Origin: Bradyrhizobium sp. CCGB01
GTDB taxonomy: Bacteria; Pseudomonadota; Alphaproteobacteria; Rhizobiales; Xanthobacteraceae
Length of the DNA stretch: 64,000 bases
NCBI RefSeq assembly: GCF_024199795.1
Contig: NZ_JANADK010000001.1
Span: forward strand, 3,720,001 to 3,784,000
Direction of reading: 5' to 3'
Shown: positions 27,092 through 37,025 of the stretch, in pieces
Position numbering within the stretch: the stretch's first letter is position 1
Layout: every line of letters starts with the position of its first letter
Translations under genes and position numbers: made by a program
The notes under the pieces: model-generated
Seen by the model: only the letters and a program-made list of their open reading frames with translations
What the model was told of the DNA's origin: nothing
The model's database searches: none

Positions 27092-29953
27092 ATGCCGATG
27101 ATGGCCGGGCCAAGCCAGCGTCCCGTCTACGCCTGCGACAAATGGGAGATCGATCTTGCCAGACGTGAACTGCGCTCGATGGGAGAGTGCGTTCCTCTGG
27201 GCGGTCGTGCCTTTGAAATTCTTGCGGAATTGGCTCAGGCCGAAGGCGAGCTGGTCACCAGGAACGACCTGACGCAGCGGGTCTGGCGCGGCGTCTTTGT
27301 CGAGGAAAGTGCACTTCGGGTCCATATCGCGGCGATCCGGAAGGCCCTCGGTTCGGATCGCGACATGCTGGCGACCACGGTCGGCCGAGGCTATCGCCTG
27401 CTGGGTTCATGGCGGACCCGGCAGATGGACGCCCCGCTACAATCTGCCGCACCCGAGCTGTTGCCGTCGGCCAACATTCCCAATGCGTCATTCGTTCTCA
27501 TCGGCCGCACCACCGCGCTCGCGCGTTTGTGGGAGCTTTTATCGGCCTATCGCGTCGTGAGCCTCGTCGGGCCTGGCGGGATCGGCAAGACGGCACTTGC
27601 ACTTCAAGCCGCCAGGATGCCGCCAGCCGGCTTTGCGGCCGATCGGTTGCTGGTCGAACTGGCCTCGCTGCCCGATCCCAAGCTCGTGTGCTCGGCCGTC
27701 GCCGGCATGCTCGGCATCAAGCTCGAAGGGGAGGAGATCGCTCCGGATTCCATCGCGCGCGCGATTGGAGCCAGGCCGTTGTTGCTCATTCTCGACAATT
27801 GCGAGCACGTCGTTGATACCGTGGCCGAACTGGCCGAGACGATCGTCAGCCGCTGTTCCGGAACGACCGTCCTGGCGACAAGTCGCGAAGCGCTGCGCAT
27901 TGAAGGTGAACATGTCTATCGCGTTCCGGCCCTGGGTGTGCCGCCCGAAGCCCGGCGCGAGTCCGACGCCGCATCGGCCTACACGGCGGTGGAATTGTTC
28001 ACGACCCGGGCGAAAGCGCTGGGCTCCAGCTTCGCGTTCGACGAACAGAATCTCGATGCCGTCGCCGCCATCTGCCGCCGGCTGGACGGCATTCCTCTCG
28101 CGATCGAATTCGCGGCGGCACGTGCTGTGATGCTCAGTCCGCCGAAGATCGCGGCACTTCTCGACGACAGGTTCAAATTTCTGACGACCGGCCGGCGTAC
28201 TGCGTTGCCCAGGCAGCAAACGCTGCGTGCGACGCTCGACTGGAGCTACGATCTGCTGCCGGACGCCGAGGCGCGGCTCCTGCGGCGGCTCGGCATATTT
28301 GCCGGAGAGTTTCTGCTCGATGCCGTGATCGCGGTTGCGGGCGAAGGGATGAGCGATGTGACCGCGGAACTTGCCAATCTGGTTGCGAAGTCGCTCGTCC
28401 TTGCGGATATCCGCGGCGAACGCCCCTATTATCGCTTGTTGGATACCACGCGCGCCTATGCGCTGGAGAAACTTCACGCCAGCGGCGAATTTCCCGGCGT
28501 AGCGCGCCGCCAGGCCAGATACTATTGCGGGTTCTTTGCGAATGCGGAAGCTGACAGCGAAGTGAAGCCGCAGGCGGAGTGGCTTGGCTTCTATGGCCAG
28601 CACATCGACAACGTGCGGTCCAGCCTCGATTGGGCTTTCTCGCCCGGCGGCGATGCGCAGATCGGAACGGCGCTGACCGCAGGGGCAGTCCCGCTCTGGG
28701 TACAATTGTCGCTTCTCGCCGAATGCCGCGAGCGGACCGAACTCGCATTGGCAAGCCTCGACGACAGTGCCACCGGCTCATTGCGGCTCCGCATGCAATT
28801 GTCGGCCGCGCTTGGTTGGTCGCTGATGTACGGCGTTGGCAGGGCACGGGAGGCCGGTCCGGCCTGGGCTGCGACCCTGCAGCTTGCCGAGCAGCTCGGC
28901 GACGACGACTATCTGCTGCGTGCGCTTTGGGGGCTCTGCATCGATCAATTCAACAATGGCGAGTTCCGCAAGGCATTGGAGTTCGCGCACCGCTTTGCGG
29001 AGATCGTGGCCGTTTCTCACAATTCCGTCGACCGGATGATGGGCGAGCGGCTGCTTGCCACCACGCTGCACTACCTCGGTGATCAGCGGTTGGCGCATCA
29101 TCACATTGGGCGGACCTTGTCTCGCCTTTCCGATCTGACGGCGAAGCCGCAGGTGATCCGTTTCCGGTTCGACCTGCGAGCCTCTGCGCGCTATTTCCAG
29201 GCGCGCATCCTGTGGCTTCTCGGGTTGGCGGATCAGGCATTGAGCGTCGTCGAGCGCAATGTCGAGGAGGGGCGTGCGAGTGGCCACGCGCTGACCTTCT
29301 GCAGCATACTCGGCCAGGGCGCCTGTCCGATTGCTTTCCTGGCAGGTGATCTCGACGCGGCGGAACGCTATTGCACGATGCTGATCGAGCACACCGAACG
29401 TCATCCGATCCGCCTGTGGAACGTGTGGGCGCGCGCCTTCAGGGGGATGGTGATCGCGCGAAGTGGTGATGTCGCCGCCGGACTGACGTTGCTGCGCAAG
29501 GCGCTTGAGCTGGCGGGCGAGGCCCGTTTCCTGCCGCGCTTCCTGCTTCCTCTCGGCGAACTGGCGGCATGTCTCGGAGAGGTCGGTGAAGTATCGCTAG
29601 GGCTTGCGACCGCGGACGAGGCGCTTGCGCGCTGCGAGGCGAGGGATGAGCGGTGGTACGCTGCCGAGCTCTGGCGCATCAAGGGTGAGTTACACCGGCA
29701 TCCCGGCGAATATCACTCGGCTCTCGCCGCCGAACAGTGCTTCGACAAGGCGTTCGAGGTGGCGCGCGGCCAAGGTGCGCTGTTCTGGGAATTAAGGGCG
29801 GCCATCAGCCTGGCGAGGTTGATGGCGAGTCAGAGCCGTGCCGCCGATGCACACCGAATCCTGGCTTCCGTGTACGGCCAATTCACCGAAGGTTTCGAGA
29901 CCGCCGATCTCAGGCTCGCGAGAGCGATGATGACGGAGTTCTCGACTTCGTGA
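27092..29953 (+). CDS. wHTH-STAND ATPase regulator (paralogue B)
   Basis: A 953-residue paralogue of the protein at 20276, with the same order: OmpR-type winged helix at about 12-106 (VHIAAIRKALGSDRDMLATT), NTPase with Walker A GPGGIGKTAL (160-169) and Walker B LLLILDNCEHV (231-240), the shared TLRATLDWSYDLL motif, and a C-terminal helical repeat domain. Equal motif positions in the two proteins show common descent by duplication. A start at 27098 is an alternative. It follows a small exported protein gene; target genes are not evident. Confidence 0.88.
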   Translation: MPMMAGPSQRPVYACDKWEIDLARRELRSMGECVPLGGRAFEILAELAQAEGELVTRNDLTQRVWRGVFVEESALRVHIAAIRKALGSDRDMLATTVGRGYRLLGSWRTRQMDAPLQSAAPELLPSANIPNASFVLIGRTTALARLWELLSAYRVVSLVGPGGIGKTALALQAARMPPAGFAADRLLVELASLPDPKLVCSAVAGMLGIKLEGEEIAPDSIARAIGARPLLLILDNCEHVVDTVAELAETIVSRCSGTTVLATSREALRIEGEHVYRVPALGVPPEARRESDAASAYTAVELFTTRAKALGSSFAFDEQNLDAVAAICRRLDGIPLAIEFAAARAVMLSPPKIAALLDDRFKFLTTGRRTALPRQQTLRATLDWSYDLLPDAEARLLRRLGIFAGEFLLDAVIAVAGEGMSDVTAELANLVAKSLVLADIRGERPYYRLLDTTRAYALEKLHASGEFPGVARRQARYYCGFFANAEADSEVKPQAEWLGFYGQHIDNVRSSLDWAFSPGGDAQIGTALTAGAVPLWVQLSLLAECRERTELALASLDDSATGSLRLRMQLSAALGWSLMYGVGRAREAGPAWAATLQLAEQLGDDDYLLRALWGLCIDQFNNGEFRKALEFAHRFAEIVAVSHNSVDRMMGERLLATTLHYLGDQRLAHHHIGRTLSRLSDLTAKPQVIRFRFDLRASARYFQARILWLLGLADQALSVVERNVEEGRASGHALTFCSILGQGACPIAFLAGDLDAAERYCTMLIEHTERHPIRLWNVWARAFRGMVIARSGDVAAGLTLLRKALELAGEARFLPRFLLPLGELAACLGEVGEVSLGLATADEALARCEARDERWYAAELWRIKGELHRHPGEYHSALAAEQCFDKAFEVARGQGALFWELRAAISLARLMASQSRAADAHRILASVYGQFTEGFETADLRLARAMMTEFSTS

Positions 29954-30228
29954 ACTTGACGGGCAATGCCTCAGCGGATGCCTCCGGGGGCATCTTCGAG
30001 CATCACGATCGATGTTGAATCGCACGAAAATTTCGAGAAGGCCCGAATCCGGATTGGGATCCCGGCGAAGGCCGAGCAAGTCTGCTCAGGCGGCGTGCCT
30101 TCCCGAAATTGGCGGTAGGTTCGAGAAGATCAGGACATGAACGCCGGCTACAAGGAAGCTCCCTCGCTCGGTCAGAATCCCGCACGCATCCGGTCGCCGG
30201 GCGGTCCGCGCATCGCAAAGGAGACCGA

Positions 30229-31278
30229 ATGAATCAAGAAAAGCCACCGCATTCGGGTCTTGGATCCCTGGTCCTGATCGCAGCCGTCCTCGGCGGCGGC
30301 GCAGCTGCGTTCGCTTACACTGCGGGGTGGCTCTCGCCGGGACGTCTGACGCCGGAACGGATGATCGCGGCGCTGACGCCTCCGAGCGGCGCACCACTCG
30401 GGCACCGGCGCAATCATGCCAAGGGAATCTGCTTCACCGGGACATTCGAGGCGAATGGAAACGGCGCGGAGCTCTCGCGGGCCAAGGTGTTTGTGCAGGG
30501 TCAATATCCGGCCCTGGGTCGGTTCAATCTCGGTACGGCTGATCCGAATGCGGTCGATGCGACCGTGCGCGTACGCGGCCTGGGATTGCTGATCACGACG
30601 GCAGACGGCGAAGAGTGGCGGTCGGCGATGATCAATCCGCCGTTCTTTGCGGTCTCCACGCCGCAGGCGTTTCACGACCTGCTGATCGCATCTGGCAAGA
30701 AGGATCCAGAGGCGATGAAGGCGTTCATTCAGACCAACCCGGAATTCGGTCCCTTCGCGGCCTGGGCCAAGACGGCGCCCTGGACCGGCAGTTATGCGGA
30801 GGAGCCCTACAACAGCCTCAACAGCTTCATCTTCACGGACGCGGGAGGTGGCGACCACGCGGTGCGATGGTCACTGCTACCCTCGGCGCAAATCACTCCA
30901 CTCTCGCAGGCTGACCTCCAAACACGCGGTCCGGATTACCTTGAGCAGGAGATCACTGAACGGGTTCGGACCGCCGGTCCGCTACGATGGACCATGGTTA
31001 CGACCGTGGCCGATCCGGGTGACCCGACCGCGGATCCGAGCAAGGCCTGGCCGGATAGCCGTCGCAAGGTGCAGGTCGGAACGTTGATCGTGCAGCGGAT
31101 CGAGCCGGAGCGCGATGGACCCTGCCGCGACATCAATTTCGATCCGACCGTCCTGCCGCAGGGAATCCGGGTGTCGGATGATCCGTTCCCGGCGGCACGC
31201 TCATCGGTCTACCGCAAATCCTACGATCTGCGCGCGGCCGAAGCCGGAGACTATCCGCGAACCGGGACCAGGCCATGA
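30229..31278 (+). CDS. catalase-related peroxidase (SrpA-like), membrane-anchored
   Basis: A 349-residue heme peroxidase of the small catalase group. An N-terminal signal or anchor lies at about 11-33 (SLVLIAAVLGGGAAAFAYTA). The distal histidine is H63 in RRNHAKGICFTGTFEANG, as in catalase-related peroxidases, and the proximal tyrosine is probably in SSVYRKSYDL near the C-terminus. The group is about 300-350 residues, much shorter than true catalases, and usually works as a peroxidase in the periplasm. Its stop overlaps the next gene's start (ATGA), so it is coupled to a cytochrome b561 that could supply electrons from quinol. Confidence 0.87.
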   Translation: MNQEKPPHSGLGSLVLIAAVLGGGAAAFAYTAGWLSPGRLTPERMIAALTPPSGAPLGHRRNHAKGICFTGTFEANGNGAELSRAKVFVQGQYPALGRFNLGTADPNAVDATVRVRGLGLLITTADGEEWRSAMINPPFFAVSTPQAFHDLLIASGKKDPEAMKAFIQTNPEFGPFAAWAKTAPWTGSYAEEPYNSLNSFIFTDAGGGDHAVRWSLLPSAQITPLSQADLQTRGPDYLEQEITERVRTAGPLRWTMVTTVADPGDPTADPSKAWPDSRRKVQVGTLIVQRIEPERDGPCRDINFDPTVLPQGIRVSDDPFPAARSSVYRKSYDLRAAEAGDYPRTGTRP

Positions 31279-31838
31279 CCAGCGCTCCTCATCGTTTTGC
31301 TCTGATCCAGCGCTTTCTTCACTGGCTGATGGCGGCTTGCATCCTCGCCATGCTGTTCATTGGCGTGGGCATGGTCTCCACCGTCGCGCCGAAATATCTG
31401 CCGCTCATCCTGATCCACAAGACGCTCGGCCTCACGCTGCTGGTCCTCGTTCTGATCAGGCTGGCGTTGCGACTGTACTACGGTGCGCCGCCTTTGCCTC
31501 CCGATCTTTCGAGAACCATGAAGTTGGGGGCAGCACTGTCGCATCAGCTCCTCTATGTCCTCATGATCGTCATGCCGTTGCTCGGTCTCGGTATGCTCTG
31601 GGCTGCGGCCTATCCGGTCGTCCTGTATGGCGGGATCCGAATTCCCGCGCTGCTGCCGCAGAGCGACTTCGTGCACACGCTGCTCTGGAATGCCCATGTC
31701 TATCTGGGCCTCGCGTTCTTTGCCCTCGTTCTGTTGCATCTGGCGGCCGGGTTGTTCCACGCATTGATCCGTCGCGATGGCGTATTCGGGGCGATGTCTC
31801 TTTTGCCGCTGCGGGACAGGACGACACGCGCGGAATGA
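31275..31838 (+). CDS. cytochrome b561 family protein
   Basis: A 187-residue four-helix membrane cytochrome. Conserved His residues that would bind two hemes lie at H16 (RFLHWLM), in LILIHKTLG, in ALSHQLLYV and in WNAHVYLG/LLHLAAGLFH. It would pass electrons from the quinone pool to a periplasmic partner. The gene overlaps the peroxidase gene by 4 bases, which points to that peroxidase as the acceptor. The pairing is known in other bacteria, so the function is a reasonable inference. Confidence 0.9.
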   Translation: MTSAPHRFALIQRFLHWLMAACILAMLFIGVGMVSTVAPKYLPLILIHKTLGLTLLVLVLIRLALRLYYGAPPLPPDLSRTMKLGAALSHQLLYVLMIVMPLLGLGMLWAAAYPVVLYGGIRIPALLPQSDFVHTLLWNAHVYLGLAFFALVLLHLAAGLFHALIRRDGVFGAMSLLPLRDRTTRAE

Positions 31839-31958
31839 ACCCGCTGCGGCGGCAGGCGCCCTCGCAGGCGTGCGATCCCAAAAGGATCTTCCGCGTCGGA
31901 AAGAATTGTCGCGCACCGCGCGGCTAGATTGTTCGAACCTCCAACAAGGATGCCGATC

Positions 31959-32459
31959 ATGACCAAAGCAGACCTCCAAAGTCCGACGGATCTCGGAGCC
32001 AATGCAAACCGGGACGTTCCAGCCGCGCTGAGAGCGCTGCTCGCCGACGTCTTTGCGCTCTACCTGAAAACCAAGAACTTTCACTGGCACGTTTCGGGTC
32101 GCCACTTTCGCGACTACCACCTTATGCTCGACGAGCAAGCCGACCAGATTTTCGCCATGACCGACGACATTGCCGAGCGCGCACGCAAGATCGGCGGCAC
32201 GACGCTCCGCTCGATCGGCCACATCGCGCGCGAGCAGCGCATTCTCGACAACGATGCGGACTATGTCGACCCGCAGGACATGCTCGCTGAACTGCGCAGC
32301 GACAACCAGCAGCTGACGCGAGAAATGCGCCGGGTCCACGAGCTCTGTGACGAATACGGTGATGTCGCGACCGCAAGCCTCCTCGAAAACTGGATCGACG
32401 AGACGGAACGGCGGATCTGGTTCCTCTACGAAACCGGCCGAAGCGGCCCGACTTCGTAA
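31959..32459 (+). CDS. dps: Dps-family DNA-binding ferritin-like protein
   Basis: A 166-residue Dps protein that stores iron, uses up hydrogen peroxide and shields DNA. All ferroxidase residues are present at Dps spacing: H42 (NFHWHV), H54, D58, D69 and E73. The start at 31959 is favoured by AAGGA at 31946-31950. An upstream ATG (31950) would add three residues. It follows the peroxidase/cytochrome b561 pair by 120 bases, consistent with a peroxide-defence cluster. Confidence 0.92.
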   Translation: MTKADLQSPTDLGANANRDVPAALRALLADVFALYLKTKNFHWHVSGRHFRDYHLMLDEQADQIFAMTDDIAERARKIGGTTLRSIGHIAREQRILDNDADYVDPQDMLAELRSDNQQLTREMRRVHELCDEYGDVATASLLENWIDETERRIWFLYETGRSGPTS

Positions 32460-32497
32460 TTGCAAAGCGCGCCGTTCGGCCGGGAAGCGAGTGAAGG

Positions 32498-33121
32498 ATG
32501 AGCAGCCTCTCGGAATTGGTGCCGGACGGCGGTGTCAAGGCGGAGCGCCTAGTGCTGCGCGAGCTAGCGCATCGGATCGACGACGAGCTTGCCTTGGCGA
32601 TCGACCTGGTGTCGCAGGCGGTCGATCGTTGCGACGGCACGGAGGTGAGGACGACCCTCGCTTCCGTGCAGGATCGGCTGGAAGGTCATGCACAACTTCA
32701 CCACGCGCTGCAAATGCCGCAGTTCACCACGACCGTCGATCTGGCGGCCTATCTCTTGCAATTGTGCCGGTCGATCAGCCGCTCGAGCCTCGAAGACAAG
32801 GGTATTGCGCTCTCGCTGCTGCTGCGTCCGCTGAAGATGAACTCCGAGCGCTGCTGGCTGTTGGGCATGATGGTCTTCGAACTGATCACCAGGGCGGTGC
32901 GCCGCGTGTCCCATGGAGGAGCGGGCGCTATTCGTCTCGAAGTGTGGCTCACGGCGACGTCGATCGCGTGCTGCATCATGGACAACGGCTCGTCTGACGA
33001 CAGCCGGTACCGGGAAGAAGACGATTCTATCGTCGAGGTGCTTGCAGCGCGTCTGAACGGGGCGGTCGACGTCCGTGCCGGTCCCGACGGGTTCAGAACC
33101 GTCGTGAACATCCCGCGCTAG
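32498..33121 (+). CDS. degenerate histidine-kinase-like protein
   Basis: A 207-residue cytosolic protein resembling the HWE/HisKA_2 group: an N-terminal helical pair with RELAHRIDDELALAIDLVSQ (possible His at about 25) and a C-terminal ATPase-like half. The ATP-binding half looks damaged: the N-box reads FELITRAVRRV with Arg where Asn is expected, and the G1 box reads IMDNGSSDDS without the second glycine. A ribosome binding site (GAAGGA) overlaps the start region. It is 38 bases after dps. It may act as a phosphotransfer or anti-regulator protein rather than a kinase. Confidence 0.65.
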   Translation: MSSLSELVPDGGVKAERLVLRELAHRIDDELALAIDLVSQAVDRCDGTEVRTTLASVQDRLEGHAQLHHALQMPQFTTTVDLAAYLLQLCRSISRSSLEDKGIALSLLLRPLKMNSERCWLLGMMVFELITRAVRRVSHGGAGAIRLEVWLTATSIACCIMDNGSSDDSRYREEDDSIVEVLAARLNGAVDVRAGPDGFRTVVNIPR

Positions 33122-33258
33122 TCGTGAGTCTCGCGCAACGATGCGCATCGTGCGGATGAAATAATCCTGTTGCGTCCTCGAAAGATGGAACGAGGTCGAT
33201 CTCGATACTCTGTTCCCGTTCACGGCCTGCGGACAGGTCGTGCGAACAGGATCAAGCC

Positions 33259-33858
33259 ATGACGGACATGTCGAACTCCGAGGCCTCGCTTGGAACGGCC
33301 ATTCACGCGATCACAGGAAAATGGGCCTGGTTCGTTGCGCTGGGGGTGGGCGAACTGATCCTCGGTGGTGTTGCATCTGCCAATCTGATGGCGGCGAGCC
33401 TCGCTTCTGTATTGGTCATTGGTGCCACCATGGCGGCCGCCGGCATTTTCCAGATCGTGCAAGCGTTTTCAGTACACGGCCTGCGGGGATTCCTGCTTTG
33501 GTTGCTGGCGGGGATTGTTTATGCCGCCGCCGGGGCCATCATACTCTACGATCCGATCCTGGCCTCGTTCGCGCTGTCTCTCGCAGTGTGTGCCTTCCTG
33601 GTCGTAGCCGGGATGATCAGGATCTGGGCCGGCTTTCGCATGCGGCCAGCCGCGGGTTGGCGTTGGATCGTCGCCGCAGGAATCCTGACGTTCTGCGTCG
33701 GTCTCATGCTGGTTGTGGCTTGGCCCGCCATCGGTTTGTGGCTGCTCGGTGTCATGCTGATCGTCGACCTGATTTTCCAGGGATGGGGATTCATCGCATT
33801 CGGGATCGCGCTCAGGAACCGTGCCTCCCGCTATCGTGCCGAACCGGCGACGGTATGA
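33259..33858 (+). CDS. HdeD/DUF308 family membrane protein
   Basis: A 199-residue protein with six predicted membrane helices (about 23-45, 50-70, 78-98, 103-123, 134-154 and 160-182). The family includes E. coli HdeD, a membrane protein needed for acid resistance at high cell density. It stands 3 bases before fdhD and is probably co-transcribed. The family call is firm in outline; an acid-resistance role is transferred from E. coli. Confidence 0.82.
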   Translation: MTDMSNSEASLGTAIHAITGKWAWFVALGVGELILGGVASANLMAASLASVLVIGATMAAAGIFQIVQAFSVHGLRGFLLWLLAGIVYAAAGAIILYDPILASFALSLAVCAFLVVAGMIRIWAGFRMRPAAGWRWIVAAGILTFCVGLMLVVAWPAIGLWLLGVMLIVDLIFQGWGFIAFGIALRNRASRYRAEPATV

Positions 33859-33861
33859 GCC

Positions 33862-34695
33862 ATGGAAGGCTCGACATTCACGCGGCACTGGGAGATTGCC
33901 TGGCGCGGCGGTCAGACGAAGTCCACTTCGCGGCTGGTTGCCGAGGAGACCGCCATCGCGCTCACCTATAACGGCTCGACCCATGCGGTGATGATGGGAA
34001 CGCCGGGAGATCTGGAGGATTTCGGTATCGGCTTCAGCCTTACCGAGGCCATCGTCGAACGCGCGAGCGAGATCAAGAGCATCGAGCTGATCCCGAACGA
34101 TCTTGGCGCCGAGGTTCGGATGTGGCTCGATGGCGACCGCGCGGCGTCCCTGGCTGCACGGCGCCGAACCATCAGCGGCCCCGTTGGATGCGGGCTCTGC
34201 GGCATCGAGAGCCTCGAACAGGCTCGCCGTGCGCCGGCGCGGGTAACGGGCCGGGGCATCGCCTTTCACGCGCGCGACTTGCTGGGCGCCATGCAGGCTC
34301 TTTCTCCGCACCAAATCCTGAATCAGCAGACGCGCTCCGTCCACGCGGCGGCTTTCTGGCATCCTCGCACCGGCATCGGTCCGGTCAGAGAGGACGTTGG
34401 CCGGCACAATGCGCTCGACAAGCTCGCCGGAGCGATGGTGCGCGAGGGGAGACCGGCGTGCGATGGCGCCGTGCTGCTGACGAGCCGCGTGTCGGTCGAG
34501 ATGGTGCAGAAAGCGGCGATGCTCGGTGCGCCGGTCATCGTGGCCGTGTCAGCCCCCACCGCACTCGCCATCAAGACCGCGGATGAGGCGGGGATCACGC
34601 TGCTCGCGATCGCCCGTGATGACGGATACGGCCTATTCACGCATCCGCGCCGCGTTGTGCTGCCTGATGGGGCCGCGCCGCGTACGGGCTGCTGA
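33862..34695 (+). CDS. fdhD: formate dehydrogenase sulfurtransferase FdhD
   Basis: A 277-residue protein that passes sulfur from a desulfurase to the molybdenum cofactor of formate dehydrogenases. The functional CxxC is C110-x-x-C113 in [13 protein letters not shown]. Other family motifs are GFSLTEAIV and [15 protein letters not shown]. It sits between hdeD (3 bases) and a DUF1275 gene (18 bases). The only molybdopterin oxidoreductase in the window is at 43002, about 8 kb away and probably its client. Confidence 0.93.
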   Translation: MEGSTFTRHWEIAWRGGQTKSTSRLVAEETAIALTYNGSTHAVMMGTPGDLEDFGIGFSLTEAIVERASEIKSIELIPNDLGAEVRMWLDGDRAASLAARRRTISGPVGCGLCGIESLEQARRAPARVTGRGIAFHARDLLGAMQALSPHQILNQQTRSVHAAAFWHPRTGIGPVREDVGRHNALDKLAGAMVREGRPACDGAVLLTSRVSVEMVQKAAMLGAPVIVAVSAPTALAIKTADEAGITLLAIARDDGYGLFTHPRRVVLPDGAAPRTGC

Positions 34696-34713
34696 ACCCG
34701 CGGGTCAACGAAG

Positions 34714-35379
34714 ATGACGAAGCAAGCCGCAGCTCCGGAGCCGGTCGTCGAGACGCGCGTCGGCGTCCATGTTCCGGAGCGATCACTTCTCGTGGCGTCG
34801 CTTCTGAGCATGTCGGGTGGCTTCCTGGACGCCTTCACCTGGCTCTCGCTAGGCGGCGTGTTTGCAAGCTCGCAAACCGGCAATGTCGTCTTCCTCGGCA
34901 TCGACGCCATATCCGGGCAATGGCAGCAGGCGGCCCGCCACCTCCTTCCGCTTGTCGCCTTTCTCCTCGGCGCATTGGTGGCAATCCGCGTCAAGGCGCC
35001 GTTGCTCTGCCTCACCGGAGAGATCGTCTGCTTGTTCGCAGTGATGTTGTTGATTCATCGGGTCCCGGACATGGTCGCGATCCCCGGGATCTCTTTTGGC
35101 GCGGCGCTGCAGTCAGCCAGCTTCAGGCAGGTCGAGCGCTGGAAATATCTCTCCGTCACCGTCACGGGGAACATGCTCCGGGCCATCGATCAATCCGTTG
35201 CGTCCGATCGCGATGCGGCGCGTGGCACCGCGGTCATGTTTTTGCTCTGCCTGATGTTCCTGTCGGGAGCGGCCATCGGGACCTGCGTGACCAAATGGCT
35301 GCACGCCTTGAGCCTTATCCTGCCGATTGCATCGTCGGCGTGTGTTCTTTGGCTCTGTCGGCCGCCGCGGCGAAGCTGA
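34714..35379 (+). CDS. DUF1275 (YoaK-like) membrane protein
   Basis: A 221-residue protein with about six membrane helices and the DUF1275 signature [20 protein letters not shown] then [10 protein letters not shown]. The function of the family is unknown. It lies 18 bases downstream of fdhD on the same strand, so it is likely in the hdeD-fdhD operon. A 164-base gap separates it from fumC. Confidence 0.82.
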   Translation: MTKQAAAPEPVVETRVGVHVPERSLLVASLLSMSGGFLDAFTWLSLGGVFASSQTGNVVFLGIDAISGQWQQAARHLLPLVAFLLGALVAIRVKAPLLCLTGEIVCLFAVMLLIHRVPDMVAIPGISFGAALQSASFRQVERWKYLSVTVTGNMLRAIDQSVASDRDAARGTAVMFLLCLMFLSGAAIGTCVTKWLHALSLILPIASSACVLWLCRPPRRS

Positions 35380-35543
35380 GCTGGATTCGAGTCTCATATA
35401 TTCCCTCATGGATGGTCCGGCGCGCGCGGCATGCCATTCGGCAAAAGGACGTTCATTCAGGGAAGCGTGCGCGCCATGCGGTGCGTACACTTTTCAACAG
35501 CACCGAGATGGCCTTCCGACTTCAACTGCCACGAGAGGCAAGG

Positions 35544-36980
35544 ATGAACGAGTTTCGCAAAGAGACAGATAGCCTGGGTGAAGTCGACGTTGCTGCGGAC
35601 AAACTCTGGGGTGCGCAGACGCAGCGGTCGCTCGAGCATTTCAGCATCGGCAAGGACCTGATGCCGCGTGAAATGATCCAGTCTTACGCGATCCTGAAGA
35701 AGGCGGCTGCGAACGCCAATTGCGCCGGCGGCCGTCTCGACGGCAGGCTCCACAAGCTGATCGTGCATGTCTGCGATGAGATTCTCTCCGGCCAGCATCA
35801 GGAGATGTTTCCGCTTCATGTCTGGATGACGGGCAGTGGAACGCAGTTCAACATGAACGTGAACGAGGTGATCTCGAACCGATGTTGCCAGCTTGCGGGC
35901 ACGCCTCTCGGGAGCAAGAAGCCGGTTCACCCGAACGATCACGTCAATATGTCGCAATCGTCGAACGACAGCTTCCCTTCGGCCATGTACATCGCGGCCG
36001 CGATGAACGTGACCCGGCGCCTCGTTCCGGCGGTCGAAGCGCTGCACGACGCGATCGCGGCGAAATCGAGCCAATGGGGTGACGTCGTCAAGATCGGCCG
36101 AACCCACATGCAGGATGCGACGCCCCTGACGCTCGGGCAGGAATGGTCTGGCTATGCCGGCATGCTCGCCGACGATCTGGCGCGCATCGATGATGCGCTC
36201 AAGGGCGTCTTTCGTCTTGCTCTGGGCGGCACGGCCGTCGGCACCGGCATCAATTCAGCGCCGGGCTTCGCCGAGGCTGTCGCCGCCGAAATCGCGCGGC
36301 TGACAGGGCTGCCCTTCGTCAGCGCACCGAACAAGTTTGCCGTCCAGGGTGCACATGACGCGCTGGTGCAGCTGTCAGGTACGCTCCGCACGCTCGCGGG
36401 GTCGCTCTACAAGATCGCGAACGATATCCGTCTGATGTCCTGCGGTCCGCGCGCGGGCTTCGCCGAATTGCTGATCCCCGAGAACGAGCCCGGTTCGTCG
36501 ATCATGCCGGGCAAGGTCAACCCGACACAGGCCGAAGCGCTGACCATGATTGCCGTGCAGGTGATGGCGAACGACGTCGCCGTCGGATTTGGCGGCGCCG
36601 GAGGCTACCTGGAAATGAACGTCTACAAGCCGCTGATCATCCACAACATCGCGCAGTCCGTCACCATCCTCACTGACGGTTGCACCAATTTCCGCACCTT
36701 CCTCGTCGAGGGCACCGAGCCGAACCACAAGAAGATCAAGGAGTATGTCGAGCGGTCGCTGATGCTCGTCACAGCGCTGGCGCCCGTGATCGGCTACGAC
36801 AAGGCGTCACGGATCGCGCACTACGCGATGGACAACGATCTCACGCTGAAGGCGGCGGCGCTCAAGCTCGGTTTCGTGACCGAGCCGGAGTTCGACCGCA
36901 TCGTGGATCCCGTGAAGATGGTCAAGCCCTATGTCGCCGAGATCAAGGTGCCACTCGCAATTGGCGCGAAGGCCGGCTGA
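35544..36980 (+). CDS. fumC: class II fumarate hydratase
   Basis: A 478-residue iron-free fumarase that interconverts fumarate and malate. The catalytic-loop signature [11 protein letters not shown] is at about 317-327. It also has [13 protein letters not shown] and [13 protein letters not shown], typical of FumC. The start at 35544 follows AAGGATG-type signals; the long upstream frame is not part of the protein. It leads a run of same-strand genes (cupin, mqo, cydA, cydB) with gaps of 45, 42, 15 and -4 bases. Class II fumarases tolerate oxidants and iron shortage better than class I. Confidence 0.95.
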   Translation: MNEFRKETDSLGEVDVAADKLWGAQTQRSLEHFSIGKDLMPREMIQSYAILKKAAANANCAGGRLDGRLHKLIVHVCDEILSGQHQEMFPLHVWMTGSGTQFNMNVNEVISNRCCQLAGTPLGSKKPVHPNDHVNMSQSSNDSFPSAMYIAAAMNVTRRLVPAVEALHDAIAAKSSQWGDVVKIGRTHMQDATPLTLGQEWSGYAGMLADDLARIDDALKGVFRLALGGTAVGTGINSAPGFAEAVAAEIARLTGLPFVSAPNKFAVQGAHDALVQLSGTLRTLAGSLYKIANDIRLMSCGPRAGFAELLIPENEPGSSIMPGKVNPTQAEALTMIAVQVMANDVAVGFGGAGGYLEMNVYKPLIIHNIAQSVTILTDGCTNFRTFLVEGTEPNHKKIKEYVERSLMLVTALAPVIGYDKASRIAHYAMDNDLTLKAAALKLGFVTEPEFDRIVDPVKMVKPYVAEIKVPLAIGAKAG

Positions 36981-37025
36981 AGAGGGGCGGGGCGGCAATC
37001 CAACAACAGCGCAAGGAGAGACGCG

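Noticed and set aside
27539..28705. 388-codon frame opposite the STAND regulator
   Set aside because: Antisense to a paralogous gene with conserved motifs; shadow frame.
31251..32465. 404-codon frame spanning cytochrome b561 and dps on the minus strand
   Set aside because: Overlaps two recognised genes; rich in Arg and Gln as antisense GC-rich frames are.
34920..35543. Long N-terminal extension of the fumC frame
   Set aside because: It overlaps the DUF1275 gene and does not resemble fumarase; the ATG at 35544 gives the family start.
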